64,000 nucleotides of DNA, taken from contig CANLVH010000002.1 in NCBI GenBank assembly GCA_947494545.1, positions 124,001 through 188,000 on the forward strand. The letters run 5' to 3'. The position numbers were made by a program, and so were the translations under genes. Below the pieces are notes generated by a model that worked only from the letters and a program-made list of their open reading frames with translations, was not told where the DNA came from and ran no database searches. Positions within the stretch are counted from its first letter, which is position 1, and every line of letters begins with the position of its first letter. Shown in pieces: positions 17,489 to 24,747 of this stretch. This DNA comes from an uncultured Mesonia sp. (GTDB lineage: Bacteria > Bacteroidota > Bacteroidia > Flavobacteriales > Flavobacteriaceae).

Positions 17489-18244
17489 ATGAAAAACTTA
17501 CTAAGTTTACTTTTAGCAGTCTTTATTATTAGCGTTGCCAGCGCTCAAGTACAAACCGGAAAAGCTTCTTTTTATGCCAATAAATTTGAGGGGCGTTTAA
17601 CCGCAAGTGGCGTAAAATACCATCATAATAAACCAACGGCAGCACACAGACATTTACCTTTTGGTACAAAAGTACGCGTTACCAATATGGCAAACAATAA
17701 ATCTACCGTGGTAGAAGTAAACGACAGAGGACCTTTTGTTGGCGGAAGAATTATAGATTTATCTAGATCTGCTGCAAAAGATTTAGATTTTATAGGAGCC
17801 GGCGTAACCGATGTTATTATTGAAGTTGTTGGCAATCCGGGAGACGATATTCAAGATTTAGAGCCAAGCGTGACAAGTACCACCACAAACACCACCAACA
17901 CAGACACAAACCAAACCGAAAATACAGATACAACTTCTACCAATACCGTGCAACCGGAAGAGTTTTATGAGCTTTCTATAAATAGGATTAAACCAGATTG
18001 GTTTGGCGTGCAAATTGGTAGCTTTCAAGAACTGGCAAATCTAATTAGATTGGCAGATAATTTAAAAAGCAGTTATCAAAAAGATATAACCGTACAGGTA
18101 AAAGATATTAACGGTGTAAAAATATACTCTTTGGTTATAGGTAAATTTAATAAAAGAGAAAAAGCAGATCGTTTTAAAACGCGCGTAGATAAAAAATATC
18201 CAGATAGCTTTATTGTAGATTTTGCGCAGCTAACCAGTAATTAA
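17489..18244 (+). CDS. RlpA-like septal ring protein with SPOR domain
   Basis: This 251-residue protein has a type I signal peptide (to about residue 19), then a double-psi beta-barrel RlpA domain (GKASFYANKFEGRLTASG, TAAHRHLPFGTKVRVTN, VEVNDRGPFVGGRIIDLSRSAAKDL). A Thr/Asn-rich linker (about 130-155) leads to a C-terminal SPOR domain (about 168-250). RlpA proteins of some bacteria are lytic transglycosylases cutting denuded peptidoglycan at the septum; SPOR targets them there. It lacks a lipobox, so it is periplasmic rather than a lipoprotein. It starts one base after the serA-like stop. Confidence 0.9.
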   Translation: MKNLLSLLLAVFIISVASAQVQTGKASFYANKFEGRLTASGVKYHHNKPTAAHRHLPFGTKVRVTNMANNKSTVVEVNDRGPFVGGRIIDLSRSAAKDLDFIGAGVTDVIIEVVGNPGDDIQDLEPSVTSTTTNTTNTDTNQTENTDTTSTNTVQPEEFYELSINRIKPDWFGVQIGSFQELANLIRLADNLKSSYQKDITVQVKDINGVKIYSLVIGKFNKREKADRFKTRVDKKYPDSFIVDFAQLTSN

Positions 18245-18250
18245 TTGTTT

Positions 18251-18637
18251 ATGAAAAATGCAATAATTTATTTTTTTCTCGTATTACTTCTTGCGGCCTG
18301 CAAGACATCGCAAAAAGATGCTACTCAAAAAGAAACGTCTTCTGTAGAAAATTCTAATAGTCATCTAGCGTATGAAGTTCTTATAAAAGAACCCGGCTTT
18401 TTACGTTGGAAAGAAAAACAGCCGCAAATAAGCGCCTATAAAGTAGATTTTTTGAAAGAGAAAAATGCTACTTACATTAGTAATTTCAATAAACGCGTAA
18501 ATAATTCTGAATACAGCAATAAGTTATACCCGTCTAAAATAAATTACAACAAAAACCAAGATTACAGCAAAGAAGTACATTACAACCTGTACAATTACTT
18601 TATTTATTTTCAAGAGAAATATAAGCAACACTTATGA
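18251..18637 (+). CDS. DUF6146-like lipoprotein
   Basis: This protein of about 128 residues has a lipoprotein signal (FFLVLLLAACK, lipobox AAC). I chose ATG 18251 over an upstream in-frame TTG at 18245. The mature part contains YEVLIKEPGFLRWKEKQPQ and a Tyr/Asn-rich end (YNLYNYFIYFQEKYKQ) that match what I remember of DUF6146, a small Bacteroidota family. Function is unknown. Its last four bases overlap the next gene, so the two are translationally coupled. Confidence 0.72.
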   Translation: MKNAIIYFFLVLLLAACKTSQKDATQKETSSVENSNSHLAYEVLIKEPGFLRWKEKQPQISAYKVDFLKEKNATYISNFNKRVNNSEYSNKLYPSKINYNKNQDYSKEVHYNLYNYFIYFQEKYKQHL

Positions 18638-18957
18638 AAAAATTAAAAGAACGTTGGGGCATTAGTTCTAACTTTCAGCTAAGTATAATTTTTATTGTTT
18701 TTGCTATAACCGGCTCACTTTCTGCATATTTGGCTAAGCCTGTTTTAGATTTATTAAATATTACTAGAGACCACTTTTCGGAAAGTTTCTTTTTTGGCGG
18801 ACTATTTTATTACTTCTTGCGCATTACGTTAATCTTCCCTATTTACCAAGTTCTTTTGGTGTTTAACGGCTGGGTTTTTGGGCAGTTTAAGTTTTTCTGG
18901 TCTTTCGAAAAAAAGATGCTGAGTAGAATGGGCTTGGGTTGGATGTTTAAGGAATAA
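18634..18957 (+). CDS. DUF6787-like small membrane protein
   Basis: This 107-residue protein has two membrane segments (FQLSIIFIVFAITGSLSAYLA and FFGGLFYYFLRITLIFPIYQVLLVFNGWVFG) and a C-terminal amphipathic part (FWSFEKKMLSRMGLGW). It fits DUF6787, a Bacteroidota-restricted family. It overlaps the preceding lipoprotein gene by four bases and ends the operon. Function unknown. Confidence 0.72.
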   Translation: MKKLKERWGISSNFQLSIIFIVFAITGSLSAYLAKPVLDLLNITRDHFSESFFFGGLFYYFLRITLIFPIYQVLLVFNGWVFGQFKFFWSFEKKMLSRMGLGWMFKE

Positions 18958-18982
18958 GTTTAAAATAAATAGAAACGTTTCT

Positions 18983-18992
18983 TTCCGTAAAG
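18983..18992 (-). repeat. Interspersed 10-mer CTTTACGGAA, intergenic copy
   Basis: Exact copy in the 87-base convergent gap between the DUF6787-like gene and the zinc-ribbon gene. I see no clear terminator hairpin in this gap. Confidence 0.7.
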
Positions 18993-19044
18993 GGAATCAT
19001 CTCTACTTGTAAATACGCATAAGCGAATTAATTTATGAACAGAA

Positions 19045-19332
19045 TTAACTCGATTTTTTTTCTTCTTTATGTTTGCCACAAGTAGGACAAGTTTCAATTT
19101 CTGCCTTTCTATATCTAACACCATCTAACTTTTCTACAACAAATTTTTTAACTTTAATATAGCTGTCGCGATGGTTTTTGACATCTATTTGCTTGTCTTT
19201 AAAAACCTTGCGTATTTTCCCGTCGTATTCCTGGTGTCCCCAACAAACAGGGCAAGTCCCTTCCGGGGAAGTGTTTGTGGTTTCTTTTTTGGGTTTTCTA
19301 AAATAATTGATGATGTTGTCTATAAAATCCAT
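19045..19332 (-). CDS. Small zinc-ribbon-like protein
   Basis: This 95-residue protein contains two CxxC knuckles, CPVCWG (about 27-32) and CPTCGK near the C-terminus, separated by about 50 charged residues, suggesting a zinc ribbon. The ends are lysine-rich. The family is unrecognised. It lies 34 bases upstream of no further gene and downstream of the SDR gene on the same strand (gap 34 bases), so it may be cotranscribed with it. Confidence 0.7.
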   Translation of the reverse strand: MDFIDNIINYFRKPKKETTNTSPEGTCPVCWGHQEYDGKIRKVFKDKQIDVKNHRDSYIKVKKFVVEKLDGVRYRKAEIETCPTCGKHKEEKKSS

Positions 19333-19366
19333 AACGCTAAAACTTTTATTGTTTATTACTTAAATT

Positions 19367-20080
19367 CTAATCCGGTTTTTTAGGATTTAATGGCCGTATA
19401 ACCAACTCGTCAATAAGCATATTGTCTGGGGTTTGTAAAACATGTAAAATAGTATTGGCTAAATCTTTGGGTTGTAGCATATTTTGATGCGAATCTATCC
19501 CGGAACTTTTAAAAAAATCTGTTTCTATAGAACCTGGATTAAAACCGGTTACCTTTATGTTTTCCCAACGTAATTCTTTAGCTAACGCGCTGGTAAAACC
19601 GCGCACACCAAATTTAGTTGTACAATAAGCGGTACTTTCTGCGCGGCCGGTTATACCTAAAACCGAACCAATATTTATAATGTGTTTGCTTTCGGGTGTT
19701 TTTTTCATGTAATTAACAAGATTGGAAGTAATATAAAACAGACCGTTTAAGTTACTATTCATCATTTTTAGCCACTCCCCTTCCGGTATTTCGTCTATTT
19801 TATTGAATTTTCCCAAACCTGCATTATTTATTAATATTTGCGGAATGTTCTTGGTATCAAATGTGTTTTCTATCCATTTTTTAACCGCTTTTTCTTCAGA
19901 AATATCTAAAACAACCGGTACAAAATTGTTGCCTACTTCTTGTTGTATAGCGTCTAAAGCAGATTTTGTTCTTGCCAAACCGTAAACTTTTGCGCCATTT
20001 TCTACTAAGGTTTTAGCTATAGCTTTTCCTAATCCGCTACTAGCGCCGGTAACTATTGCTGTTTTATTTTCAATTTTCAT
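19367..20080 (-). CDS. Short-chain dehydrogenase/reductase (SDR)
   Basis: This 237-residue classical SDR has the cofactor motif TGASSGLGKAIA (about 11-22), NNAGLGKF, the catalytic Ser in NIGSVLG, and YCTTK (Tyr and Lys of the active site), followed by FNPGSIETDF. It should be an NAD(P)-dependent oxidoreductase of the cytoplasm. The substrate cannot be inferred. The same-strand genes upstream (DUF488) and downstream (zinc ribbon) are within 35 bases, suggesting one transcript. Confidence 0.92.
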   Translation of the reverse strand: MKIENKTAIVTGASSGLGKAIAKTLVENGAKVYGLARTKSALDAIQQEVGNNFVPVVLDISEEKAVKKWIENTFDTKNIPQILINNAGLGKFNKIDEIPEGEWLKMMNSNLNGLFYITSNLVNYMKKTPESKHIINIGSVLGITGRAESTAYCTTKFGVRGFTSALAKELRWENIKVTGFNPGSIETDFFKSSGIDSHQNMLQPKDLANTILHVLQTPDNMLIDELVIRPLNPKKPD

Positions 20081-20103
20081 ATAGAAATTTTTATTTTTTA
20101 ATC

Positions 20104-20637
20104 TTAATCTGCTTTATAAACCAACTCACCGTCTACTATTTTTGCCGGTCGAGTATACGGATGCTCGGTTTGTTTATTTTCTGCCATAATATGTAAAACT
20201 TCCCAACCTTCCGCTTTAAGCGCATCTGCAATCATAGAACGATGACAACGCCACCAAACCGCTTCGGCACACATTATGGCAACATGCTTAGATTTTGCTA
20301 ATTTTTTTAGAGTATTTAAACTTTCTTTAAAAGCATCTGTCTCCATATAATCAGCATAACCTCTAAACGATTTATTGCGCCAAACTGCATTTTTTGATTC
20401 TGGTCTGGGCGTTCTTCTGCCACCTAAATCTTTTATATGCTTGTAAGCGATATTTTCTTGAGGTAAAGATTCTGCCAGCGCTTCTTTCTTAAAATGCGGA
20501 AATTTTCGTGATCCCGGAAAACTTCTTACATCTACCAGCAATTCTATTTTAGAAGCTTTTAGCATTGCTAAAAACTCTTCTAAACTATGCGTAGAATGTC
20601 CTATGGTATAAATGGTTTTAGCGCTTTCTTTTGTCAT
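20104..20637 (-). CDS. DUF488 family protein
   Basis: This 177-residue protein has the DUF488 pattern: IYTIGHSTHSLEEFLAMLK at the start, LVDVRSFPGSRKFPHFKKEAL, the LGGRR stretch, and the conserved CAEAVWWRCHRSMIADAL with two cysteines and a histidine that look like a metal or active site. The biochemical role of the family is not established. It begins the DUF488-SDR-zinc-ribbon string on the minus strand. Confidence 0.9.
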   Translation of the reverse strand: MTKESAKTIYTIGHSTHSLEEFLAMLKASKIELLVDVRSFPGSRKFPHFKKEALAESLPQENIAYKHIKDLGGRRTPRPESKNAVWRNKSFRGYADYMETDAFKESLNTLKKLAKSKHVAIMCAEAVWWRCHRSMIADALKAEGWEVLHIMAENKQTEHPYTRPAKIVDGELVYKAD

Positions 20638-20766
20638 AATTAGAGTTTTTACAAATTAATATTTTAAAAGAAAAAGCTATTATTAAACATAAACAAAAGC
20701 TTCAAGTTTTAACGATGCAGAAATTTTCATAAAAACAATTTTCTTTTTAAGAACAACGTTTTACTA

Positions 20767-20776
20767 TTCCGTAAAG
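20767..20776 (-). repeat. Interspersed 10-mer CTTTACGGAA, intergenic copy
   Basis: Exact copy in the 250-base gap between DUF488 and the OsmC gene; the gap otherwise holds the OsmC terminator hairpin and nothing that looks coding. Confidence 0.7.
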
Positions 20777-20814
20777 GAAAAATTTTTCTTAATAAACTAT
20801 CAGCGCTAAACAAA

Positions 20815-20844
20815 ATGCTCTTTGTCGTAAAAGACAAAGAGCAT
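20815..20844 (-). terminator. Terminator of the OsmC gene
   Basis: A perfect 12-bp stem, ATGCTCTTTGTC / GACAAAGAGCAT, with a 6-base loop. On the minus strand it is followed by TTTTG, and it lies downstream of the OsmC stop. Confidence 0.7.
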
Positions 20845-20887
20845 AAAATACCTTATATTTTTGACACAAATTGTCAAACCTAAAATT

Positions 20888-21304
20888 TTATAAAAGCGTT
20901 GCCTCCATAGTGATTTTTAGTGATAAAGCTTTGCTTATTGGGCAATTATCTTTTGCCGTGCGGGCACACTCCATAAACTTGTCTTTATCTATATTTGGTA
21001 TTTTTGCTTTAAGGTCTAAATGCGACTCTGTTAACTCCAGCTCGTCTGCATTCATAGTTACCGTGGCAGAAACGTCTAAAGAATCTGGGGTAAAACCTTC
21101 TTTGCCTAAAATAAGGCTTAAAGCCATTGCAAAACAACCCGCGTGCGATGCTGCAAGCAGTTCGTCGGGATTGGTATTATCTTCGTTTTCAAACCTAGAT
21201 GCATACGAGTATGCGGCTTTATCTAAACTTTTACTGGCTGTGGTTATTTTTCCGTTTCCTTCTTTTACCGAGCCGCTCCATACGGCATTAGCTGTTTGTT
21301 TCAT
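20888..21304 (-). CDS. OsmC family peroxiredoxin
   Basis: This 138-residue protein has both redox cysteines of OsmC/Ohr: the first in AASHAGCFAMALS, the second in RTAKDNCPISKAL. The start KQTANAVWSGSVKEGNGKITT is typical of the OsmC subgroup rather than Ohr. It reduces organic hydroperoxides with help from lipoyl proteins or other thiols. It starts downstream of a methyltransferase gene on the same strand with a 28-base gap. Confidence 0.93.
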   Translation of the reverse strand: MKQTANAVWSGSVKEGNGKITTASKSLDKAAYSYASRFENEDNTNPDELLAASHAGCFAMALSLILGKEGFTPDSLDVSATVTMNADELELTESHLDLKAKIPNIDKDKFMECARTAKDNCPISKALSLKITMEATLL

Positions 21305-21332
21305 AGTTTTTTAATTTTAAGGTTTATTAGTA

Positions 21333-22106
21333 TTATTTTTCTGCTACTATAGCAAAGGCTGTCATTTGTTTTTCGTATTGTCTAAAAATCTTCCGCATTT
21401 GTTTTATGCGTTTTCTTTCTATAGGATGCGTTAAAACATTGTAACCAATTTTTAAAGTTCCAAATAAGCCTTCATCGCTCAAAACTCTAATTGGTTCTAA
21501 AAGATGCATAGGATTTTTATATACTTCTTTTATTTTAAAACCTTCTTTGGTTAACAATTCGCACCACTCATTTTGCGTTAACGGTCGCGCATTTACCCGA
21601 ATGGTTTGCGCCAATTTAAGCTGTATGCCACCTTTTGTTCTGGGGTCTAAATTGTTTGGTGTCAAACCCAATTCGTGAATTCCGTAAAGGCCGCCTTTTT
21701 CTAAAATGCGGTAGGCTTCTGCAATAATTTCAGATTTTCTGTGATCTGCTTGCATAGTTAGCATTGCTTCGCCAATTACTTTAGAAGCTTGACCTTCTTG
21801 CAAGCCTGTATTGGCTGCGTTGGTATTTATAATTTTGCGGTTATTACCACTAATTTTTCTCTTTAGATTTCTGGCGGCTTCTTCATTAAGCTCTATACCG
21901 GTATAAGATTTTGGATTTTTTTGCAGTAAAAACTGGGCGGTAAATCCTATTCCGGGCGCAAATTCTACCAAATTATCTTGCTTGTTAATATCTAAAAGAT
22001 CTATTAACTTCAAGGTGAGTTCTTTGCCTCCCGGACGCAAAACTTTTTTGCCCATTTTGGCTAAAATCCAATGTCCTTGTTCGGTATTTATGGTTTTATG
22101 GCTCAT
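21333..22106 (-). CDS. Class I SAM-dependent methyltransferase
   Basis: This 257-residue protein has a Rossmann methyltransferase core: LVEFAPGIGFTAQFLLQKNPKSYTGIELNE (motif I and the acidic ribose ligand), INTNAANTGLQ, then a loop and GGLYGIHELGL. I used ATG 22106 in place of the TTG one codon upstream. The ATG overlaps the stop of the cupin gene (TGATG), so the two genes are translationally coupled. The substrate is unknown; the cupin partner may help bind or stabilise it. It contains one CTTTACGGAA copy (21680-21689). Confidence 0.88.
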   Translation of the reverse strand: MSHKTINTEQGHWILAKMGKKVLRPGGKELTLKLIDLLDINKQDNLVEFAPGIGFTAQFLLQKNPKSYTGIELNEEAARNLKRKISGNNRKIINTNAANTGLQEGQASKVIGEAMLTMQADHRKSEIIAEAYRILEKGGLYGIHELGLTPNNLDPRTKGGIQLKLAQTIRVNARPLTQNEWCELLTKEGFKIKEVYKNPMHLLEPIRVLSDEGLFGTLKIGYNVLTHPIERKRIKQMRKIFRQYEKQMTAFAIVAEK

Positions 22107-22450
22107 CAAGATTCTTTTGCTACATTTTCTACGCGTTTTGCGCTATCTGCCTTATTTAAGCTAAGTCTCACTATGCTGTCTTCTAAAGCTTTTAAATCGT
22201 GTGGCACATTTCCTTCTAGACAAACTAAAGCACCTTTTTTTAAGTTGTGCTTGTCTCCGTTTACACCAAATTCTATTTCTCCTTCAAAAATTTCTACTAC
22301 AATAGGAAAAGGCGTTTTGTGCTCTTTCATTACCTGTTCTTTCTTAAAAGCTATTCTAATTTCTTTGCCGGCATCTGTTTCTAACAATACTTTTATTGCG
22401 GGACGTTTTTCTTGGTATTCTAATGCTGAAGTTAAAGAAGCTGATTTCAT
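22106..22450 (-). CDS. Cupin domain protein
   Basis: This 114-residue protein has a single small cupin barrel: HKTPFPIVVEIFEGEIEFGVNGDKHNLKKGALVCLEGNVPHDLKALEDSIVRLSL. It keeps a histidine in both motif regions but lacks the full metal-binding set. It is coupled to the methyltransferase through a TGATG overlap. Function unknown. Confidence 0.85.
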   Translation of the reverse strand: MKSASLTSALEYQEKRPAIKVLLETDAGKEIRIAFKKEQVMKEHKTPFPIVVEIFEGEIEFGVNGDKHNLKKGALVCLEGNVPHDLKALEDSIVRLSLNKADSAKRVENVAKES

Positions 22451-22502
22451 ATATATTGTTTTTTATTATTTAGAATGATTCAAAATTACGAAATAATTTA
22501 TA

Positions 22503-22512
22503 CTTTACGGAA
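22503..22512 (+). repeat. Interspersed 10-mer CTTTACGGAA, intergenic copy
   Basis: Exact copy upstream of the cupin gene, 15 bases from the TTTTCGGTTTAAACCGAAAA palindrome. Confidence 0.7.
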
Positions 22513-22526
22513 TTATCTGCGGAAAA

Positions 22527-22546
22527 TTTTCGGTTTAAACCGAAAA
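22527..22546. repeat. 20-bp perfect palindrome at the end of the cbb3 operon
   Basis: TTTTCGGTTTAAACCGAAAA is fully self-complementary, lies 13 bases past the stop of the last oxidase-operon gene and is followed by TTTT on the minus strand, so it may be its terminator. A 19-bp version with the same arms lies just upstream of ccoN at 26585, which suggests a shared protein-binding site instead or as well. Confidence 0.6.
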
Positions 22547-22558
22547 CTTAAAAAGTAT

Positions 22559-23008
22559 TTATATTTCAACCAGATTGTTGTGTATAAGCTCTATACCAAA
22601 GTAGAAAAGACAGCCCAATTTAAGCAGTTCTACACCGATATAATAAAAGTGTAAATTGGTTTTTTCTAGTTTTACGCCTTTTATTATTTTATCTGCTCTT
22701 TTATTTAGTTTTGGTAACAAGATAAAACTTTGACTTAGTAGACAAAGCATACAAAAAAACAAAAGTGCTTTATCTGCTAAGAATAATTGATTTGAAATTA
22801 GAAAAACAATTGCAATAATAATTGCCAAAGTCCACTCTACTTTATTTAATGCGCCAAAAACCAATTTCCCGATACCAAGTCCTAGGGGTAAATTTATGCC
22901 CGGTGCTCTAAATTTTAACCAAGCTTCCATAAAGCTAATAGAAAGTACAAAACCAATCCAGATAAAGCTTGCGGCAATAGCAATAATTGTAGCGGTTACA
23001 ATGCTCAT
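22559..23008 (-). CDS. Four-helix membrane protein at the end of the cbb3 oxidase operon
   Basis: This 149-residue protein has about four membrane helices (IVTATIIAIAASFIWIGFVLSISF, WTLAIIIAIVFLI, LLFFCMLCLLSQSFILLP, and FYYIGVELLKLGCLFYFGIELI). I do not recognise the family. It follows the Ig-like membrane protein by 24 bases on the same strand, at the end of the oxidase gene string. A role in oxidase assembly or as an accessory subunit is inference from position only. Confidence 0.7.
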   Translation of the reverse strand: MSIVTATIIAIAASFIWIGFVLSISFMEAWLKFRAPGINLPLGLGIGKLVFGALNKVEWTLAIIIAIVFLISNQLFLADKALLFFCMLCLLSQSFILLPKLNKRADKIIKGVKLEKTNLHFYYIGVELLKLGCLFYFGIELIHNNLVEI

Positions 23009-23031
23009 TTTATCATCAAGTTATCTAATTA

Positions 23032-23472
23032 TTAAAAAAAAGATTTATAGAGGTCTTGCTTCCAATACATTATAAAATAAAACAACCCAAATGCTATTAC
23101 GATAATTAGCAACGCCCAAATCCAGGATGGAATTGCACGCGGATTTTCTGAACCTTTTATGATAAACTTATCGTTGGTTTCGCTTCCGTACGCATTTATT
23201 ACGATAGCAGTTTGACTGTCTATTACTTCGTTATCTTTTAGACCTATTACAGAAATTTCAGGACCGTTTTTTACTTCAAACGGAATAATTTTAATACCCT
23301 CTACTTCATTAGAAGATTTGGCTACTATTTTAAGTTTATGTTTGCCATCTGGTATTTTGGTGGTGTCTAAAGTAAACTTAACGGGTGGGGCAAACTCTGC
23401 AAAAGGTTGTTGCTCTTCGTCAAGAAAAACTTTTATTACCCTATTATCTTCAATTTTATCAGAATCCTTCAT
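23032..23472 (-). CDS. Ig-like domain protein with C-terminal membrane anchor, cbb3 operon
   Basis: This 146-residue protein has no signal peptide. It has a beta-sandwich-like N-terminal part (FTLDTTKIPDGKHKLKIVAKSSNEVEGIKIIPFEVKNGPEISVIGLKDNEVIDSQ), then one membrane helix (IPSWIWALLIIVIAFGLFYFIMYW) and a short positive tail. It resembles the Ig-like modules of some FixG/FixH-type accessory proteins but not closely enough to name. It overlaps the preceding small gene by 14 bases, so it is translationally coupled. Assembly or accessory function is inferred from context. Confidence 0.7.
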   Translation of the reverse strand: MKDSDKIEDNRVIKVFLDEEQQPFAEFAPPVKFTLDTTKIPDGKHKLKIVAKSSNEVEGIKIIPFEVKNGPEISVIGLKDNEVIDSQTAIVINAYGSETNDKFIIKGSENPRAIPSWIWALLIIVIAFGLFYFIMYWKQDLYKSFF

Positions 23473-23713
23473 CTTTGGTTATATTTTTAATGTGTTTAGG
23501 GTCTTTTTCTTCGGGTTTGATTAAAAATTTAATGCTCATAAACAGGGTTGCCAACACAATAATTACGGCTACCCAGATTATAATAGCATCTAGCATTGCA
23601 TTAGATTGCGGCGGATTGCCGTTGGTTGCAGATGTTGGTTCGCAAAAAAGTTGTGCTTCCGCATTAGCGTAAATTAAGAGAATAAATACTAGAAATAGAT
23701 GCTTGGTTTTCAT
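23459..23713 (-). CDS. Small signal-peptide/one-helix membrane protein, cbb3 operon
   Basis: This 84-residue protein has a signal-like hydrophobic start (HLFLVFILLIYANAEAQ), one membrane helix (MLDAIIIWVAVIIVLATLFMSIKFLI) and a charged tail. It is short like a CcoQ-type subunit, but no homology is visible. It sits 5 bases downstream of the ccoO-like stop and overlaps the next gene by 14 bases. Probable small oxidase subunit or assembly factor. Confidence 0.68.
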   Translation of the reverse strand: MKTKHLFLVFILLIYANAEAQLFCEPTSATNGNPPQSNAMLDAIIIWVAVIIVLATLFMSIKFLIKPEEKDPKHIKNITKDEGF

Positions 23714-23717
23714 ACGA

Positions 23718-24737
23718 TTACTGATTTGCTTCTTCGGATAACGAACTTCTTACTTCTTTTACATCTTCTTCTTTTACTTCCGGTGCTTCGTTGCCCCAGC
23801 TGTTGCGCTCATAATTCATAATGGCAGCTACTTCTGCATCTGTTAATTGGTCTGCAAAGCCCGGCATTGGGCCGTAATCTTCCATTTCTTCGTAGCCTTC
23901 TAAAATTATTTTAATCATTTTTTTAGGATCTTGGTTGTTTACAGTTTCACTTCCCGCCAAAGAAGGAAATGCTCCCGGAACGCCTTTTCCGTTTGCTTGG
24001 TGGCAAGCAGAACAGGTATTCATATATAGTTTTTTACCATCTAAACCACTAGATCCACCAGCATTTGCCTGCGCGTTGCCTGACGGTTCTTTTACTTTTG
24101 AAAAAGGAATAAACTCCGGAGCGCTATTTTCTGGCATTTCCGGCTGTTTTAAAGATTGTAAGTAAGCTACCAATTGCATAGCCTCTTCTGTAGCAATTAC
24201 CTGTTTGCCGGATTCTTGCAAATACTCTTTAGGAACGGCCACCGTTACATCTTCTTCTTTTACCGCGCTACTGTCTATTTCTTCAAAAAGCCACGGAAAA
24301 CTAGGCATAATAGATTCTTTAGAAACTGCTCTAGGATTATAAAGGTGTAATAATTGCCAAGCTGCGCCGGGTTGTCGTTTTCCTATGTCTGTTAAATCTG
24401 GCCCGGTACGTTCGCTACCCAAAATAGAAGCAGATTGTCTCCAAACATCTAAACGTTGTTTACTGTAATGATAATCTTCCGGAATAGAAGGACGTTCTCC
24501 CCAGACATTATCCATCTCTATATTTCTAACTTGTTGTGTATGGCAAGCAACACAACCTTCGCCCACGAAAACCTGCAAACCTTTAAACTCTTTTTCGGTT
24601 AAATCTTCTTGTTTTGGTAAAGGTTCATAGCTTTCCATTTGAAAGGCCGGGATTACCGCAACGCCTATACTTAACACTACAAAAACACCGAAAGCTGTAA
24701 GCACTAAAGCTTTATGATTGGTATTAAAATCTAACAT
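23718..24737 (-). CDS. ccoO: cbb3-type oxidase CcoO subunit fused to a C-terminal cytochrome c domain
   Basis: This 339-residue protein begins with a membrane anchor (ALVLTAFGVFVVLSIGVAVIPAF), then the CcoO/FixO mono-heme domain with CVACH (about residue 57) and the Met ligand region SIMPSFPWL. After a Gly/Asn linker comes a second c-type cytochrome with CSACHQANGKGVPGAFPSLAGS and a late Met in GPMPGF. It thus carries two hemes and may cover the role of CcoP, of which no separate gene is present. It starts 10 bases after the ccoN stop. It passes electrons to CcoN on the periplasmic side. Confidence 0.9.
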   Translation of the reverse strand: MLDFNTNHKALVLTAFGVFVVLSIGVAVIPAFQMESYEPLPKQEDLTEKEFKGLQVFVGEGCVACHTQQVRNIEMDNVWGERPSIPEDYHYSKQRLDVWRQSASILGSERTGPDLTDIGKRQPGAAWQLLHLYNPRAVSKESIMPSFPWLFEEIDSSAVKEEDVTVAVPKEYLQESGKQVIATEEAMQLVAYLQSLKQPEMPENSAPEFIPFSKVKEPSGNAQANAGGSSGLDGKKLYMNTCSACHQANGKGVPGAFPSLAGSETVNNQDPKKMIKIILEGYEEMEDYGPMPGFADQLTDAEVAAIMNYERNSWGNEAPEVKEEDVKEVRSSLSEEANQ

Positions 24738-24747
24738 AATTAATTTT

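Noticed and set aside
20860..20878. FNR-type binding site (TTTGACA-CAAAT-TGTCAAA) downstream of the OsmC gene
   Set aside because: The arms are farther apart than in FNR/Crp sites and it lies after, not before, a gene; it may be just part of the 3' end. Kept only as a comparison for the ccoN inverted repeat.
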